Shown one piece after another: positions 1-8,305 of a stretch of 64,000 nt of DNA; positions within the stretch are counted from its first letter, which is position 1; each line of letters starts with the position of its first letter. Source of the DNA: Microbacterium esteraromaticum (GTDB lineage: Bacteria; Actinomycetota; Actinomycetes; Actinomycetales; Microbacteriaceae); contig NZ_CP118100.1 of assembly GCF_028747645.1 (NCBI RefSeq), positions 3,100,001-3,164,000 on the forward strand. Reading direction: 5' to 3'. A model generated the notes under the pieces. It was not told the origin of the DNA. It ran no database searches and saw nothing but the letters and a program-made list of their open reading frames with translations. Made by a program: the position numbers and the translations under genes.

Positions 1-687
1 GGGGGTGCCCAGCACGAAGCGCCCACCGGCGATGTAGAGGATGCGGTCCACGCGCCCCAGGATCGGGTTGATGTCGTGAGTGACGAACATCACGGCGGCG
101 TCGTTCTCGCGACGCTGCCGGTCGATGATGTCGGTCACGCCGCGCTGATTGGCGAGGTCGAGATTCGACAACGGCTCGTCGCACAGCAACAGCGCAGGAC
201 GGTCGGCGAGGGCCTGGCCCACGCGCAGCCGCTGCTGCTCACCGCCCGAGAGCAGCCCGACCGGACGGTCGCCGTAGTGGTCGGCGCCGACGTCGCGCAG
301 CAGCTGATCGACGCGCTCACGGTCGCCACGGCGCGGGAGCGGCAGCCCGAACCGGGTGCCGCGCACCCCGAGTGCGACGAGGTCGCGGGCGCGCATGCTC
401 GTGTCGGGCGGCAGTGGGCGCTGCTGCGGAACGTAGCCGATGCGGGGGTTGCCGCGGTGCGCGACGCGTCCGCCGACATGGATGGTGCCGGCAGAGAGTG
501 GCTGCAGCCCCAGGATGCTGCGCAGCAGCGTCGTCTTTCCCGAACCCGACGGCCCGAGTACGGCGATGAACTCGCCGGGGGCGACATCGAGGTCGAGCCC
601 CGCCCACAACTCGCGCGATCCGCGATGCAGGGCCGCGCCGCGGATCCGCAGAGCCGGTGCGGATGCGCCGTCAGCGCCGCCGCTCAC
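1..687 (-). CDS. znuC: Metal (zinc/manganese-type) ABC transporter ATP-binding protein, 3' end off window
   Basis: ATPase of a divalent-metal importer acting at the inner face of the membrane. I read it directly from the minus strand starting at GTG 687; this start forms a GTGA overlap with the stop of the upstream binding-protein gene. The 229 visible residues contain Walker A GPSGSGKT (about residue 40), a Q-loop, the ABC signature LSGGEQQR and Walker B LLLCDEP, followed by the switch histidine in FVTHD. The C-terminal end and presumably the permease lie left of the window. Assignment to zinc rests on the histidine-rich partner protein and the Zur-like operator; manganese is the alternative. 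Confidence 0.88.
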   Translation of the reverse strand, partial: MSGGADGASAPALRIRGAALHRGSRELWAGLDLDVAPGEFIAVLGPSGSGKTTLLRSILGLQPLSAGTIHVGGRVAHRGNPRIGYVPQQRPLPPDTSMRARDLVALGVRGTRFGLPLPRRGDRERVDQLLRDVGADHYGDRPVGLLSGGEQQRLRVGQALADRPALLLCDEPLSNLDLANQRGVTDIIDRQRRENDAAVMFVTHDINPILGRVDRILYIAGGRFVLGTP

Positions 688-1703
688 TCGTCGAGGGCGG
701 CGGCGAGGTCGGAGATCGCTGCACGCATCCACTCAGCGTACGTCTGATCGGCCTCGAGCAGTTCACTGAATGCGACCACCGGGATACCGGCATCCGTCGC
801 GGCCTGCTCGACGCGATCGGTCTCGGCTCCACCGGTCTGCACGTTGGTGAGCACCGCACCGACGGTTCCGTCCTCGATCACCGCGAGCGCTTCGAGCAGT
901 GTGGCCGGCGCGACGTCGTTGCCCTCTTCAACAGCGGAGGCGAACCCGTCGGGCGCGACGTCGTCGAGACCGGCGGCTGCGGCGAGCAGACCGGGCAGCG
1001 GCTCGGTGATGAACACGGTCGTGCCTTCGAGGCGCTCGTGCAGCTCGTCGAGTTCGGTTTCGATCGCCGACAGCTCACCGTTGAGTTCTTCGAGGGCAGC
1101 CGTGTAGTCGGGCTCACCCTCGGGGTCGAGGGCCGTGAGGTCGGCAGCGATCTGCTCGGTGACGTGAGAGATCGCGTGCACGTCGAACCAGACGTGCTCA
1201 TTGAAGCCCTCGATGTGCGAGTGACCGGCGTGGTCGTCGTGCTCGTCCTCGGCGTGGTCTTCTTCGCTGTGGTCTTCAGCGTGGTCGTCTTCGGCGTGCG
1301 CATCGTCGGCGTGGTCGTCGACGACGGCATCCGGGTAGTCGTGCGAGAGCTCGGCCGCGGTGATCACGACAGCATCCGATCCCTCTGCCAGCTCCTGCAT
1401 GAAGGCGTCGTAGCCGCCACCGTTCTCGATCACGAGGTCGGCCTTCTGCACGGCCAGGCGGTCGCGGGCGGTCGCCTCGTACGAGTGGGGGTCCTTCGCC
1501 GCGGAGTCGATCAGGCTGGTGACCTCGACGCGATCGCCACCGATGGATGCGGCGAGCTGACCGTAGACGTTGGTCGAGGCGACGACCTGCAGCAGCCCCT
1601 CTTCGCCGCCGGAGTCCGCCGTTCCGCCGGCGGTGGCCGAGCAGCCCGACAGGACCATGACGGATGCTGCGGCGAGCGCGAGGGCGGAGAGGGACTTCTT
1701 CAT
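684..1703 (-). CDS. znuA: Zinc-type ABC transporter substrate-binding lipoprotein
   Basis: Captures a divalent metal outside the membrane and delivers it to the ABC importer encoded next. The chosen start (1703) gives a lipoprotein signal: MKKSLSALALAAASVMVLSG followed by the lipobox cysteine. The mature protein has the cluster A-1 fold features and a His/Asp/Glu-rich loop at roughly residues 130-160 (repeats of HAEDDH/HSEEDH/HDDHAGHSH), typical of ZnuA/AdcA zinc proteins. The open frame extends 12 codons upstream into the operator, so the shorter start is preferred. The stop overlaps the ATPase start by 4 nt. A Zur/Fur-like box lies 20 bases upstream. Confidence 0.9.
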   Translation of the reverse strand: MKKSLSALALAAASVMVLSGCSATAGGTADSGGEEGLLQVVASTNVYGQLAASIGGDRVEVTSLIDSAAKDPHSYEATARDRLAVQKADLVIENGGGYDAFMQELAEGSDAVVITAAELSHDYPDAVVDDHADDAHAEDDHAEDHSEEDHAEDEHDDHAGHSHIEGFNEHVWFDVHAISHVTEQIAADLTALDPEGEPDYTAALEELNGELSAIETELDELHERLEGTTVFITEPLPGLLAAAAGLDDVAPDGFASAVEEGNDVAPATLLEALAVIEDGTVGAVLTNVQTGGAETDRVEQAATDAGIPVVAFSELLEADQTYAEWMRAAISDLAAALDE

Positions 1704-1723
1704 GCCTTCATGGTAACTGCTAA

Positions 1724-1738
1724 TGAGAACCATTATCA
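1724..1738 (-). promoter_or_regulatory. Zur/Fur-type operator of the zinc importer
   Basis: On the minus strand the site reads TGATAATGGTTCTCA, a 7-1-7 dyad with one or two mismatched pairs, lying 20 nt before the binding-protein start codon. It closely resembles actinobacterial Zur boxes (TGA-AAT-centred palindromes). This suggests zinc-dependent repression of the importer; binding is inferred, not shown. Confidence 0.7.
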
Positions 1739-1823
1739 ACTTGGTGCAGGCGGGCGTTCCCGATCCCCCGCCTCACGTTGTTATGCTCGCCACATCGAGC
1801 CACGGATCCTTCAGGGGGAAGAG

Positions 1824-2033
1824 TTGTCCATTCTTATTGTCAGCCTCGTTCCGATCCTCTACGTGCTCGCGATCGCAGCCGTCGCGTACGCGGTCATCCG
1901 ATTCGCGATCGTGCACGCACTCCGTCAGGCCCGCAACGAAGAGCGGATCGAGCGACGCGTGCCGAAGGCCGCGACCTGGCTTGATGCCGATGAACGACGT
2001 CTGCTGACGCTGTCGAACACATCGCGCGACTGA
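1824..2033 (+). CDS. Small single-span membrane protein, unknown function
   Basis: A 69-residue protein starting at TTG 1824, preceded by a GGGGGAAGAG ribosome-binding stretch. Residues 2-30 form one hydrophobic membrane helix (ILIVSLVPILYVLAIAAVAY...). The remainder is a basic cytoplasmic segment (RQARNEERIERR) followed by an acidic tail. It stands alone between the divergent metal importer and the convergent E2 gene. Such short one-span proteins are frequent next to other genes in Microbacteriaceae; no function can be assigned. Confidence 0.6.
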   Translation: MSILIVSLVPILYVLAIAAVAYAVIRFAIVHALRQARNEERIERRVPKAATWLDADERRLLTLSNTSRD

Positions 2034-2048
2034 CAGCCCTTCGGTCGC

Positions 2049-3383
2049 TCAGTCGACGAGCAGCGCGGGCTCCTCGAGCACGGCGGCGACGTCGGCGATG
2101 AAGCGGCTCATGCCGTCGCCGTCGATCACACGGTGGTCGAACGACCCGGCGACCGTGGTCACCCAGCGCGGACGCACCTCGCCGTCGACGACCCACGGCT
2201 TCTGGGCGATCGTGCCCATGGCGACGATGCCGGCCTCGCCCGGGTTGATGATCGGGGTTCCGGCATCCATCCCGAACACACCGATGTTGGTGATCGTGAT
2301 GGTGCCGCCCTGCTGGTCGGCGGGGCTGGTCTTGCCCTCGCGGGCCGTGACGGTCAGCCGGTTCAGGGCGCGGGCGAGGTCTTTCAGCCCGAGATCCTGG
2401 GCGTCCTTGATGTTCGGCACCAGCAGACCGCGCGGCGTCGCCGCCGCGATGCCGAGGTTGACGTAGTGGCGCACGACGATCTCCGCACCGTTGTCGGTGT
2501 CGACCCACGCGGCGTTGACCATCGGGGTGCGCCGCGCGGCCCAGATCACGGCGCGCGCCATGATCAGCAGCGGCGACACCCGGATGTCGGTGAAGTCGGG
2601 CGACGCCTTCAGACGCTTGACGAGCTCCATCGTGCGGGTCGCGTCGATCTCTTTCCACACGGTCACGTGCGGTGCCGAGTAGGCGCTCTGCACCATCGCC
2701 GACGAGGTCGCCTTGCGCACACCCTTGACCGGGATCGACTCGCTGCGATCGTCGTCCTGCGCAGCGGGTTGGATGCCGCGGGCCAGGCCCGCCGGGGCGC
2801 TCACCGGGGCCGGCAGCTTCTCCTCGCGCACATCTCCCCACTCGGGGGTCTCGATGTTGCGGAACACACTGGCCTGCTGCGCGTGTCCCACGACGTCATC
2901 GCGCGTGACTTCGCCGTCTGCACCGGTCGGGGTGACCTCGGTGAGGTCGACGTTCAGGTCACGGGCGAGCTTGCGGATCGGTGGCTTGGCGATCACGCCC
3001 ACCGAGGCGCGCACGGGTCGCTCGGCCGGCTTGCGGCGACGCGAGACGGCACCGCCTCCGGTGCCGTAGCCGACCAGCACCGATCCGCCGCCCTCCTCGC
3101 CGGATGCCGCGGGCGCGGGCGCCGGGGTGGCCGGCGCGACAGCATCCGACACGAACGAGATGATCGGCGCACCCACCTCGACCGTGACGCCCTCGGCGAC
3201 CAGCAGTTCACCGACGGTCCCCGCGTGCGGTGACGGCAGCTCGACCAGCGACTTGGCCGTCTCGATCTCGCAGATCACGTCATTGATCGCCACGGTGTCG
3301 CCCGGGGCGACCTTCCAGGCGACGAGCTCGGCCTCGGTGAGCCCCTCGCCGACGTCGGGCAGGGTGAAGGTCTGAGTACTCAT
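2049..3383 (-). CDS. bkdC: Dihydrolipoamide acyltransferase (E2) of a branched-chain 2-oxoacid dehydrogenase complex
   Basis: E2 core subunit (444 aa) that transfers the acyl group from the lipoyl arm to CoA. Order of domains: N-terminal lipoyl domain (about 1-80, lipoylation lysine 44 in ETAKS), Ala/Pro-rich hinge, peripheral subunit-binding domain (about 130-170, with [14 protein letters not shown]), catalytic domain (about 215-444) with the active-site motif [11 protein letters not shown] near the C-terminus. It lies downstream of the E1 alpha and beta genes on the same strand, but 175 nt separate it from E1 beta and that gap holds repeated TCCGGA motifs. Because actinobacteria normally use a homodimeric AceE for pyruvate, a branched-chain substrate is more likely; pyruvate is possible. 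Confidence 0.9.
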   Translation of the reverse strand: MSTQTFTLPDVGEGLTEAELVAWKVAPGDTVAINDVICEIETAKSLVELPSPHAGTVGELLVAEGVTVEVGAPIISFVSDAVAPATPAPAPAASGEEGGGSVLVGYGTGGGAVSRRRKPAERPVRASVGVIAKPPIRKLARDLNVDLTEVTPTGADGEVTRDDVVGHAQQASVFRNIETPEWGDVREEKLPAPVSAPAGLARGIQPAAQDDDRSESIPVKGVRKATSSAMVQSAYSAPHVTVWKEIDATRTMELVKRLKASPDFTDIRVSPLLIMARAVIWAARRTPMVNAAWVDTDNGAEIVVRHYVNLGIAAATPRGLLVPNIKDAQDLGLKDLARALNRLTVTAREGKTSPADQQGGTITITNIGVFGMDAGTPIINPGEAGIVAMGTIAQKPWVVDGEVRPRWVTTVAGSFDHRVIDGDGMSRFIADVAAVLEEPALLVD

Positions 3384-3415
3384 GGGGTGTCCTTTCGGCT
3401 ACGCGGCGTCCACAT

Positions 3416-3484
3416 CTCCGGAAAACCATGGTCCGGAACGGCAGTACGGGCGGATATGACCGGAAACGGTGAGATTTTCCGGAG
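3416..3484. promoter_or_regulatory. Cluster of CCGGAA motifs with a 10-bp inverted repeat upstream of the E2 gene
   Basis: CTCCGGAAAA (3416-3425) is repeated in inverted form as TTTTCCGGAG (3475-3484). Two more copies, GTCCGGAAC (3431-3439) and ACCGGAAAC (3459-3467), lie between. Four related sites in 70 bp, in the only sizeable gap of the bkd operon, suggest an operator or attenuator that uncouples E2 from E1 expression. The regulator is unknown. Confidence 0.4.
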
Positions 3485-3558
3485 TTGTGCGCAGTAGGCG
3501 GGGAAGAGATCAGTGGGGAACGGGTCTGCAGGGGGGCTCAGGGCCGGTAGGCGCCAGG

Positions 3559-4539
3559 TCAGTAGGCGAGTGAGCGGTCGACGGCCTCCAGGATGCGGTC
3601 GGCATCGGGCAGGTAGGTGCCCTCGAGCTTGGCGGGCGGGAAGGGCGTGTCGAACCCCGAGACCCGCAGCACGGGCGCTTCGAGGGCGTAGAACGCCCGC
3701 TCCATGACGGTCGCAGCGATCTCGCTGCCGAGGCTGGTGAAACCGGGCGCCTCCTGCGCGTAGACCATGCGGCCCGTCGAGCGCACCGAGTCGAGGATCG
3801 GGCCGTAGTCGACCGGCGACAGCGAACGCACGTCGACGACCTCGCAGCTCGTGCCCTCGCCCTCGGCGATGGCCGCCGCCTGCAGCAGCGTGGTCACCAT
3901 CGCGCCGTGGCCGACAAGGGTCACATCGCTGCCGCGGCGCACGACGCGCGACGCGTGCAGCGGGACGGCGGATTCTGACAGATCGACCTCGCCCTTGGGC
4001 CAGTACCGGCTCTTAGGTTCGAGGAAGATCACCGGGTCGTTGGAGCGGATCGCCTCCTGGATCATCCAGTAGGCGTCGTTCGGGGTCGACGGCGAAACCA
4101 CCCGCAGCCCCGGAGTGTGCGTGAAGTACGCCTCGGGGCTCTCCTGGTGGTGCTCGACGGCGCCGATGTGCCCGCCGTACGGGATGCGGATCACGATCGG
4201 CATCGACAGGGCACCCTCGTGACGGTTGGTCATCTTCGCCAGCTGCGAGGTGATCTGGTCGAAGGCGGGGAACACGAAGCCGTCGAACTGGATCTCGCAC
4301 ACCGGTCGGAATCCGGCCATCGCCAGCCCGATCGCCGTGCCGACGATGCCCGACTCGGCGAGCGGGGTGTCGAGCACGCGCTGGGGTCCGAAGTCGCGGT
4401 GCAGGTGCTCGGTGATACGGAAGACGCCACCGAGCGGGCCGATGTCCTCTCCCATCAGCAGCACCCGGGGGTCGTCCTGCATGGCCTTGCGCAGACCGGC
4501 GTTGAGCGCCCGCGACATGGGCATCGACTCGATCGTCAT
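3559..4539 (-). CDS. bkdB: 2-oxoacid dehydrogenase E1 component, beta subunit
   Basis: Forms the alpha2beta2 thiamine-diphosphate decarboxylase with the product of the preceding gene. The 326-residue protein begins MTIESMPMSRALNAGLRKAM; the start overlaps the E1 alpha stop by one base (TGATG). It contains the transketolase pyrimidine-binding domain (GEDIG...GVFRIT, TPLAESGIVG, QFDGFVFPAFDQI) and the C-terminal transketolase domain ending with DTPFPPAKLE. A long upstream in-frame extension exists but would overlap E1 alpha and is rejected. Confidence 0.9.
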   Translation of the reverse strand: MTIESMPMSRALNAGLRKAMQDDPRVLLMGEDIGPLGGVFRITEHLHRDFGPQRVLDTPLAESGIVGTAIGLAMAGFRPVCEIQFDGFVFPAFDQITSQLAKMTNRHEGALSMPIVIRIPYGGHIGAVEHHQESPEAYFTHTPGLRVVSPSTPNDAYWMIQEAIRSNDPVIFLEPKSRYWPKGEVDLSESAVPLHASRVVRRGSDVTLVGHGAMVTTLLQAAAIAEGEGTSCEVVDVRSLSPVDYGPILDSVRSTGRMVYAQEAPGFTSLGSEIAATVMERAFYALEAPVLRVSGFDTPFPPAKLEGTYLPDADRILEAVDRSLAY

Positions 4540-5666
4540 CAGCGCGCTCCTTCTTCGAACGAGGCTTCGTAGCCGTCGAGCCACGCCTTCTGCTCTGCCA
4601 TCACCGGGTGCGGGTCGCTGTACACGTGATCGAACATCAGCTCGCGTCCCGGCGGGGTGAGCGTGACGGCACGGGAGCGCAGGTCTTCGGCAGCATCCGC
4701 CGCTTCGGTCTCGACGTCGTCGAACAGGGATGCCGCAGCTCCGCGCCCCTCCAGGAAGGCGCGCATGCGCGCGATGGGGTCGCGCTGCGCCCACTGCTGC
4801 TCCTCGTCGGAGCCGCGGTACTTGGTGGGGTCGTCGCTGGTGGTGTGCGCGCCCATCCGGTAGGTGACGGCCTCGATCGCGCGCGGGCCGCCGCCGTTGC
4901 GCGCCGCGTCGAGCTGGGCGCGCGAGACGGCGTAGCTGGCGAGTACGTCGTTGCCGTCCACCCGCACCGACGGGATGCCGTAGCCTGCGCCGCGGTTGAC
5001 CAGCGGCACCTTCGACTGGGTCTGCACGGGCACCGAGATGGCCCAGTGGTTGTTCTGCAGGAAGAACAGCACGGGGGCGTTGTAGCTGGCGGCGAAGACC
5101 ATCGCCTCGTGCACATCGCCCTGGCTGGAGGCGCCGTCGCCGTAGTACACGACCACCGCTTCGTCGCGCTCCGGGTCGCCGGTGCCGGTCTTGCCATCAA
5201 GCACCAGGCCCATGCCGAAACCGGCGGCGTGCAGGGTCTGCGATCCGAGCACCAGCGTGTAGATGCGGGTGTTGCCGTTCTTCGGGTCGAGCGGGTTCCA
5301 TCCGCCGTGCGAGTTGCCCCGCATGACCGTGATGATGTCGAGCGGGTCGACGCCGCGGATGCGGGTGACCGCGTGCTCGCGGTACGACGGGAACAGGGTG
5401 TCTTGCCCACGCGCGGCATAGGCCGAGCCGACCTGCGCGGCCTCCTGCCCGCGACTCGGCGGCCATAGGGCGAGCTGCCCTTGCCGCTGCAGGTTGGTGG
5501 CCTGCGTATCGATGGCACGGATGACCACCATGTCGCGGTAGAACTGCTCAAGCTGAGCGTCGGAGAGCGCGTCGATGAACGGCAGGTACTGCTCGGCTTC
5601 GGCCGTCGGCGCGTAGCTTCCGTCCGTCTGCAGAACGCGAACGAGAGGTGTTTCGGTCGAGGTCAC
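4539..5666 (-). CDS. bkdA: 2-oxoacid dehydrogenase E1 component, alpha subunit
   Basis: Thiamine-diphosphate subunit (375 aa) of the E1 decarboxylase and first gene of the bkd operon. The cofactor-binding motif runs from GDGASSQGD to FFLQNN (about residues 170-205). It also has the typical RGQEA entry and the phosphorylation-loop-like YRMGAHTTSDDP. It is translationally coupled to E1 beta. The gene order E1 alpha, E1 beta, E2 matches actinobacterial BkdABC; no E3 is present in the window, so a shared lipoamide dehydrogenase is expected elsewhere. Confidence 0.9.
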   Translation of the reverse strand: MTSTETPLVRVLQTDGSYAPTAEAEQYLPFIDALSDAQLEQFYRDMVVIRAIDTQATNLQRQGQLALWPPSRGQEAAQVGSAYAARGQDTLFPSYREHAVTRIRGVDPLDIITVMRGNSHGGWNPLDPKNGNTRIYTLVLGSQTLHAAGFGMGLVLDGKTGTGDPERDEAVVVYYGDGASSQGDVHEAMVFAASYNAPVLFFLQNNHWAISVPVQTQSKVPLVNRGAGYGIPSVRVDGNDVLASYAVSRAQLDAARNGGGPRAIEAVTYRMGAHTTSDDPTKYRGSDEEQQWAQRDPIARMRAFLEGRGAAASLFDDVETEAADAAEDLRSRAVTLTPPGRELMFDHVYSDPHPVMAEQKAWLDGYEASFEEGAR

Positions 5667-5760
5667 CGTTCCACGCTATCGATCCGGGCATGCCCGGCCG
5701 CGCATAACTCGGGCCCCCTAAGAAGTGCCCGGAGCCGCGATCTTCGGGCCCGCGGTGAGC

Positions 5761-6828
5761 TCAGCGCAGCGTTGCCGCGACCTGCAGCACCCGGTCGATC
5801 GATGCTTCCTCGCCGACCGAGATGCGGATGCCGTCGCCCGAGAACGGGCGGACGATGAGGTCGGCAGCCATGAACGCGGCGGCTGCGTCGTCGGTGCCCG
5901 CACCGGTCGGCAGCCACACGAAGTTCGCCTGCGAGTCGGGCACGTCCCAGCCCTGGGCGCGCAGACCCGCGACCAGGCGCGTGCGACGCGCGACGATCTC
6001 GGTGACCCGCTCGCGCAGTTCGCCCTCGGCGTCGAGGCTGGCGATCGCGGCGCGCTCGGCGGCGCTGGTCACCGACAGCGGGATGGCCGCGGTACGTGCG
6101 GCGTCGAGCACGCCCGGGTGCCCGATCGCGTAGCCGACCCGCAGCCCCGCAAGGCCGAATGCCTTCGAGAAGGTACGCAGCACGACGACGTTCGGATGCC
6201 GCTCGAAAACGCGCTCGGCGAGCCCGTCAACCGCATCCGGGGCGGTGACGAACTCGGCGTAGGCCTCGTCGAGGATGATCAGCACGTCGCTCGGAACACT
6301 GTCGACGAACGCCGCGAACTCGGCGCTGGTGACGATCGGGCCGGTCGGGTTGTTCGGCGTGCAGACGATGATCGCGCGGGTGCGGTCGGTGACAGCATCC
6401 GCCATCGCGTCGAGATCGTGCCGCGCGCCGTCGGTGAGCGGCACCTGCACGCCGGTCGCGCCGGCGACCAGCGGGAGCCCAGGGTATGCCTCGAACGAAC
6501 GCCAGGCGTAGATGACCTCATCGCCGACGGATGCTGTCGCCAGGATCAGCTGGTAGAGGATCGACACGCTGCCGGTGCCGATGTGCACAGCATCCGGTTC
6601 GACGCCGTACTTCTCGCCGAGGCGGGCGCGCAGCGCACCCGCCGTGGCATCCGGGTATCGGTTGATCGGCGTGGTGTCCTGCAGCGCCGCGAGCACCGAC
6701 GGGAGCGGTTCGAACGGATTCTCGTTGCTGGAGAGCTTGAACGCGTCGGGACCTGCCTGCTTGCCCTGACGGTACGGGGGCAGGGCGGCGATCTCGGGGC
6801 GAATGCGGGGCAGTGTCGACTCTGTCAC
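5761..6828 (-). CDS. Histidinol-phosphate / aromatic aminotransferase (HisC-like, fold type I PLP)
   Basis: PLP enzyme of 355 residues related to histidinol-phosphate aminotransferase. Seen: substrate-side [12 protein letters not shown], cofactor contacts CTPNNPTG and LDEAYAEF, the Schiff-base lysine K222 in [15 protein letters not shown], and the C-terminal arginine region [14 protein letters not shown]. In actinobacteria a second HisC-like enzyme often serves aromatic amino acids (Pat). Its position away from other his genes and upstream of bkdABC on the same strand favours such a general role. It starts 4 nt after the stop of the RhuM-like gene. Confidence 0.82.
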   Translation of the reverse strand: MTESTLPRIRPEIAALPPYRQGKQAGPDAFKLSSNENPFEPLPSVLAALQDTTPINRYPDATAGALRARLGEKYGVEPDAVHIGTGSVSILYQLILATASVGDEVIYAWRSFEAYPGLPLVAGATGVQVPLTDGARHDLDAMADAVTDRTRAIIVCTPNNPTGPIVTSAEFAAFVDSVPSDVLIILDEAYAEFVTAPDAVDGLAERVFERHPNVVVLRTFSKAFGLAGLRVGYAIGHPGVLDAARTAAIPLSVTSAAERAAIASLDAEGELRERVTEIVARRTRLVAGLRAQGWDVPDSQANFVWLPTGAGTDDAAAAFMAADLIVRPFSGDGIRISVGEEASIDRVLQVAATLR

Positions 6829-6832
6829 GGGA

Positions 6833-7798
6833 TCAGTCTAAGGAGCGCGGCGGGCCGGAGGCGCCCTCGGAGATCATCCGGATGATCAGAGCGATCATGA
6901 GTTCCTTCTCCCTCGGGTCGCTCATGGCGACCAGGAGCGTGATCGCCGCGAGAGTGTTGTTGTTAATCCCGGTGCTGTCTGCCTCGACCAGCATGCCGTT
7001 GCGGATCAGAAAGGTGACGAACAAGGCTGCCCCGCTGCGCTTGTTGCCGTCCGTGAGCGGATGATCCTTGACAACGAGGTACAGCAGGTTCGCCGCTTTC
7101 TCTTCCACCGAGGCATACATCTCGTGGCCAGCGAATCCCTGATAGATCGCGCCGATGATGGCAGCTAACGCATCCCCTCGTTCACCGCCGAACAGGGTGT
7201 CCGTTTCGAAGTCGGCACGCACTGCGGCAATGATCGATCGCGCCTCGTCCAGGGTCAGCGTCCACGCGGGCTCACGACCCGGCTGTTCCCCCAGGTCGCC
7301 ATCGTCATAGTCACGCAGGATTCGCAGGCTCGGAAGGTATCGGGAGATGAGTTCGGCAACACCGGCGACGAGCGGGTCGGGCGAGCGTCCCAGGATCTTC
7401 ACGATCGTCCCGAGCTGTTCAAGCCGCCGTTCGTTGAGCACCACACCCTCGGACACATACCCGCGCAGGACGTTCGTCGCCCATCTGCGGAAGCGGACTC
7501 CCTCAGGGGACTTGACTCGGTAGCCCACCGACAAGACCATGTCCAGGTTGTAGTGCTCCGTCTGATAGACCTTGCCGTCCGTAGCAGTTGTCGCAAATTT
7601 TGCGACAACTGCCATGCCGTCGAGCTCCTCTCGCCGCGCGTTCGCGATGTGCTTGCCTATGGTCTTGACGTCTCGGCCAAACAGCGCCGCCAATTGCTGA
7701 CGGTTCAACCACACCGTCTCTCCATCCGCCCGCACGTCAAGGTTCGTTTCGCCGTCTGGGGTCGTGTAAAGGACAACCTGGAAATCGTCAGCGTTCAT
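6833..7798 (-). CDS. RhuM-like protein with Doc/Fic-type domain
   Basis: A 321-residue protein starting at ATG 7798, with CGGAGGG at good spacing upstream (an earlier in-frame start is unlikely). The N-terminal half (to about 125) has the RhuM/Fic-associated pattern: [23 protein letters not shown] and the conserved [20 protein letters not shown]. The C-terminal half carries a Doc-type motif [11 protein letters not shown] (H246 to G256), with the catalytic-type histidine, the Asn-Lys-Arg of the Doc family and no obvious inhibitory helix. Fic/Doc proteins modify proteins with AMP or phosphate; the target is unknown. No antitoxin gene is adjacent; the hisC-like gene follows 4 nt later. Confidence 0.75.
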   Translation of the reverse strand: MNADDFQVVLYTTPDGETNLDVRADGETVWLNRQQLAALFGRDVKTIGKHIANARREELDGMAVVAKFATTATDGKVYQTEHYNLDMVLSVGYRVKSPEGVRFRRWATNVLRGYVSEGVVLNERRLEQLGTIVKILGRSPDPLVAGVAELISRYLPSLRILRDYDDGDLGEQPGREPAWTLTLDEARSIIAAVRADFETDTLFGGERGDALAAIIGAIYQGFAGHEMYASVEEKAANLLYLVVKDHPLTDGNKRSGAALFVTFLIRNGMLVEADSTGINNNTLAAITLLVAMSDPREKELMIALIIRMISEGASGPPRSLD

Positions 7799-7890
7799 GT
7801 CCTCACCCTCCGTAGAAACGGCTCTCGCGCGTTCCCTCAACGTAGCCGCACCCACTGACAAGATGGGCGCCGGCATGGCACCATCGAAAG

Positions 7891-8286
7891 ATGGGATTCA
7901 TCGTCCGCGTCGTCGTCAATGCCTTCGCCATCTGGGTGGTCAGCCTGATCACGGTGCTCGAGATCAGCATCCGCCCGTTCTCGCCCGGTGAGCCCCTGCA
8001 GGTCGCGCTGACGCTGCTCGCGGTGGGTGCGATCTTCGCCCTGGTCAACACGATCATCGGCACCGTGGTCAAGATCGTCGCGTTGCCGCTGTACATCCTG
8101 ACCCTCGGCCTGATCTCGTTCATCATCAACGGGTTCCTGCTGTGGCTCACCGCCTGGATCACCAGCGGCTTCAGCTGGGGACTCGACGTCGGGTCGTTCT
8201 GGTGGGGTGTGGTCGCCGCCTTCCTGATCTCGATCATCAACGCGATCTTCGGGGCGATCCTGCGCCCGCAGAAGAAGCGCGACTGA
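7891..8286 (+). CDS. Phage-holin-4-superfamily (YvlD-like) membrane protein
   Basis: A 131-residue integral membrane protein with about four hydrophobic helices (about 3-25, 34-52, 55-78, 98-122) and a short basic C-terminal end (RPQKKRD). Composition and length match the PF04020/YvlD family, named after phage holins but widespread as chromosomal genes of unknown role. It is divergent from the RhuM-like gene and convergent with the lipase-like gene, so it is probably a single-gene transcription unit. Confidence 0.7.
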   Translation: MGFIVRVVVNAFAIWVVSLITVLEISIRPFSPGEPLQVALTLLAVGAIFALVNTIIGTVVKIVALPLYILTLGLISFIINGFLLWLTAWITSGFSWGLDVGSFWWGVVAAFLISIINAIFGAILRPQKKRD

Positions 8287-8305
8287 GCACATCGGGCCGG
8301 CCGGG

